A stretch of DNA of 64,000 nucleotides, from positions 98,258,070 through 98,322,069 of the forward strand of contig OX465282.1 in NCBI GenBank assembly GCA_949987705.1, read 5' to 3'. The stretch comes from Thereva unica (Eukaryota > Arthropoda > Insecta > Diptera > Therevidae). Below the pieces are notes generated by a model. That model ran no database searches and was not told the origin of the DNA. It saw only the letters and a program-made list of their open reading frames with translations. Position 1 is the stretch's first letter, and each line of letters starts with the position of its first letter. Below, one piece after another: positions 63,137 to 64,000 of the stretch. The position numbers and the translations under genes were made by a program.

Positions 63137-63715
63137 GGCCTCGGTAGTCTAGGGGTAAGGCGCCTGACTGCTATTCCAGAGGTCCCGGGTTCGAATCCCG
63201 GCCAGCCCCACGGTCCTTCGCCTTTTCCACTTTCCCACCTACATATCTTTCCTTCTATCTGTTCTTCCCTCTTTACATTCCTGCTTCCTCCTGTCATAGC
63301 CTTCCCTAGTCCTTCCCCGCTCCACCAAGCGCATGTCATCGGTTGGTTGATGAGATTCAACTCTAGAGCTGCTGTTCGACATTGCACAATCTATACGAAG
63401 AAAATAGATTGTCAACAGTATAAAGGGCCTTTCCTGAGACTCTAGTCTTTCACATAAAAAAAAAAAAAAAAAAACGTTTCAGGAGGCATAACACTCCAGC
63501 GAGTTGTTCCCGATGCCCCGATGTCAGAGTCGCGAAATGGTTGCGAGTAAGTGGAATAAAATAAAAAATATTGCGGCTAGGTTGTGACAGTTGCTTCCTT
63601 CTCTTCTCTCTATCTTCCGGCTAGAGTTGCTGTTCGACATGGCATACGAAAAAATAAGGATTGTCGACAGTACAAAGGGACTTTCCCTAAGCCTCTAGTC
63701 TGTCACATAAAAAAA
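63137..63715 (+). mobile_element. tRNA-derived SINE copy 3, composite with an internal second SINE tail
   Basis: The head (63137-63211) has A box TAGTCTAGGGG and B box GGTTCGAATCC. The body is normal to about 63363 (GAGATTCAACTC). Then 63364-63474 is the 3' third of another SINE of the same family with its own A-tail, and the body resumes at CGTTTCAGGAGG (63475) to a normal end near 63715. The tail segment is therefore present twice, the inner copy being closer to SINE copy 1. Confidence 0.82.
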
Positions 63716-64000
63716 CACCGGCCCAACGAAGGCTAGCGAATCGGATTCGCTGACGTTCGTTGGTTCTGTGTGGACGGTTTAGCGAAAGCCAATGAAGATT
63801 CGTTGGCGTTCGCTTGCAACCCGTAGCGTGGCGGTAACATCAAAGGAAACAAGCCATTTGAGCGAATGTGGAGTGGACGGGCATCGAAGTTTAACCAACG
63901 ATTGACAGACTCGAAGGCCGAAATTTTAAGAATTTGACGTTTATGGATTTTGTTGCATTTTATAGAAAAGATATTTTTAGTGGCGTTTAAGAAAATTAAA
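63716..64000. other. Right edge; possible MITE end
   Basis: 63722-63830 is GC-richer and iterates AACGAA, TTCGTTGG and GCGAATC in both orientations, like the word-iterated MITEs in the window. The other end would lie outside. No gene. Confidence 0.3.

Overview
The window is nuclear DNA of an insect, or at least of an arthropod. It is AT-rich, its host genes have GT-AG introns, it carries a short TTAGG-type (insect telomere motif) tract, and its repeats are insect-type: LINEs without target preference, a BEL/Pao LTR element, Tc1/mariner-like MITEs, foldback elements and a tRNA-derived SINE. The order of insect cannot be decided from sequence alone.

Three host genes are supported, all on the + strand. 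(1) The last three exons of an RNA polymerase III subunit RPC5/POLR3E orthologue (2072-2705). (2) An intronless SLC22-type organic-ion transporter of 528 aa (14636-16222). (3) A complete six-exon ArfGAP1 orthologue (31843-50840, 448 aa), whose introns 1 (4.6 kb) and 3 (12.8 kb) are filled with transposons. Nearly everything else is mobile DNA, much of it nested.

Layout. 1-735: degraded LINE. 2072-2705: POLR3E. 3075-11190: a nest in which an RTE-type LINE carries a tRNA-SINE, and a LOA/I-like LINE is split by a full-length Jockey-like LINE (5107-10405, 13-bp target duplication), itself cut by a 3' fragment of another Jockey-like family. 11190-14600: MITEs, a 390-bp palindrome and a LINE fragment. 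14636-16222: transporter. 17299-24522: foldback element containing a 4.7-kb ISL2EU-type DNA transposon with a THAP/DDE transposase gene and a convergent SWIM/YqaJ-nuclease gene, the latter disrupted by a 0.9-kb minisatellite. 24668-30361: a full-length LOA/I-group LINE with two intact ORFs, a 13-bp target duplication and a TTAGG-type tail. 31028-31526: MITE. 31843-50840: ArfGAP1 with embedded LINE, gypsy, BEL/Pao (identical LTRs) and RTE copies. 51687-54417: second copy of the Jockey-like family. 54467-64000: SINEs, long-TIR MITEs, LINE gag fragments, a solo LTR and a further Jockey-like fragment.

The main points for a second look are: a seven-copy RNA hairpin array with compensatory changes in the BEL/Pao leader; an in-frame TGA-CTA between its gag and pol; the ISL2EU two-gene element; the apparently intact LINE; and several MITEs whose bodies are iterations of one family-specific short word. 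Splice sites, boundaries and families were read by eye. No database search was possible.
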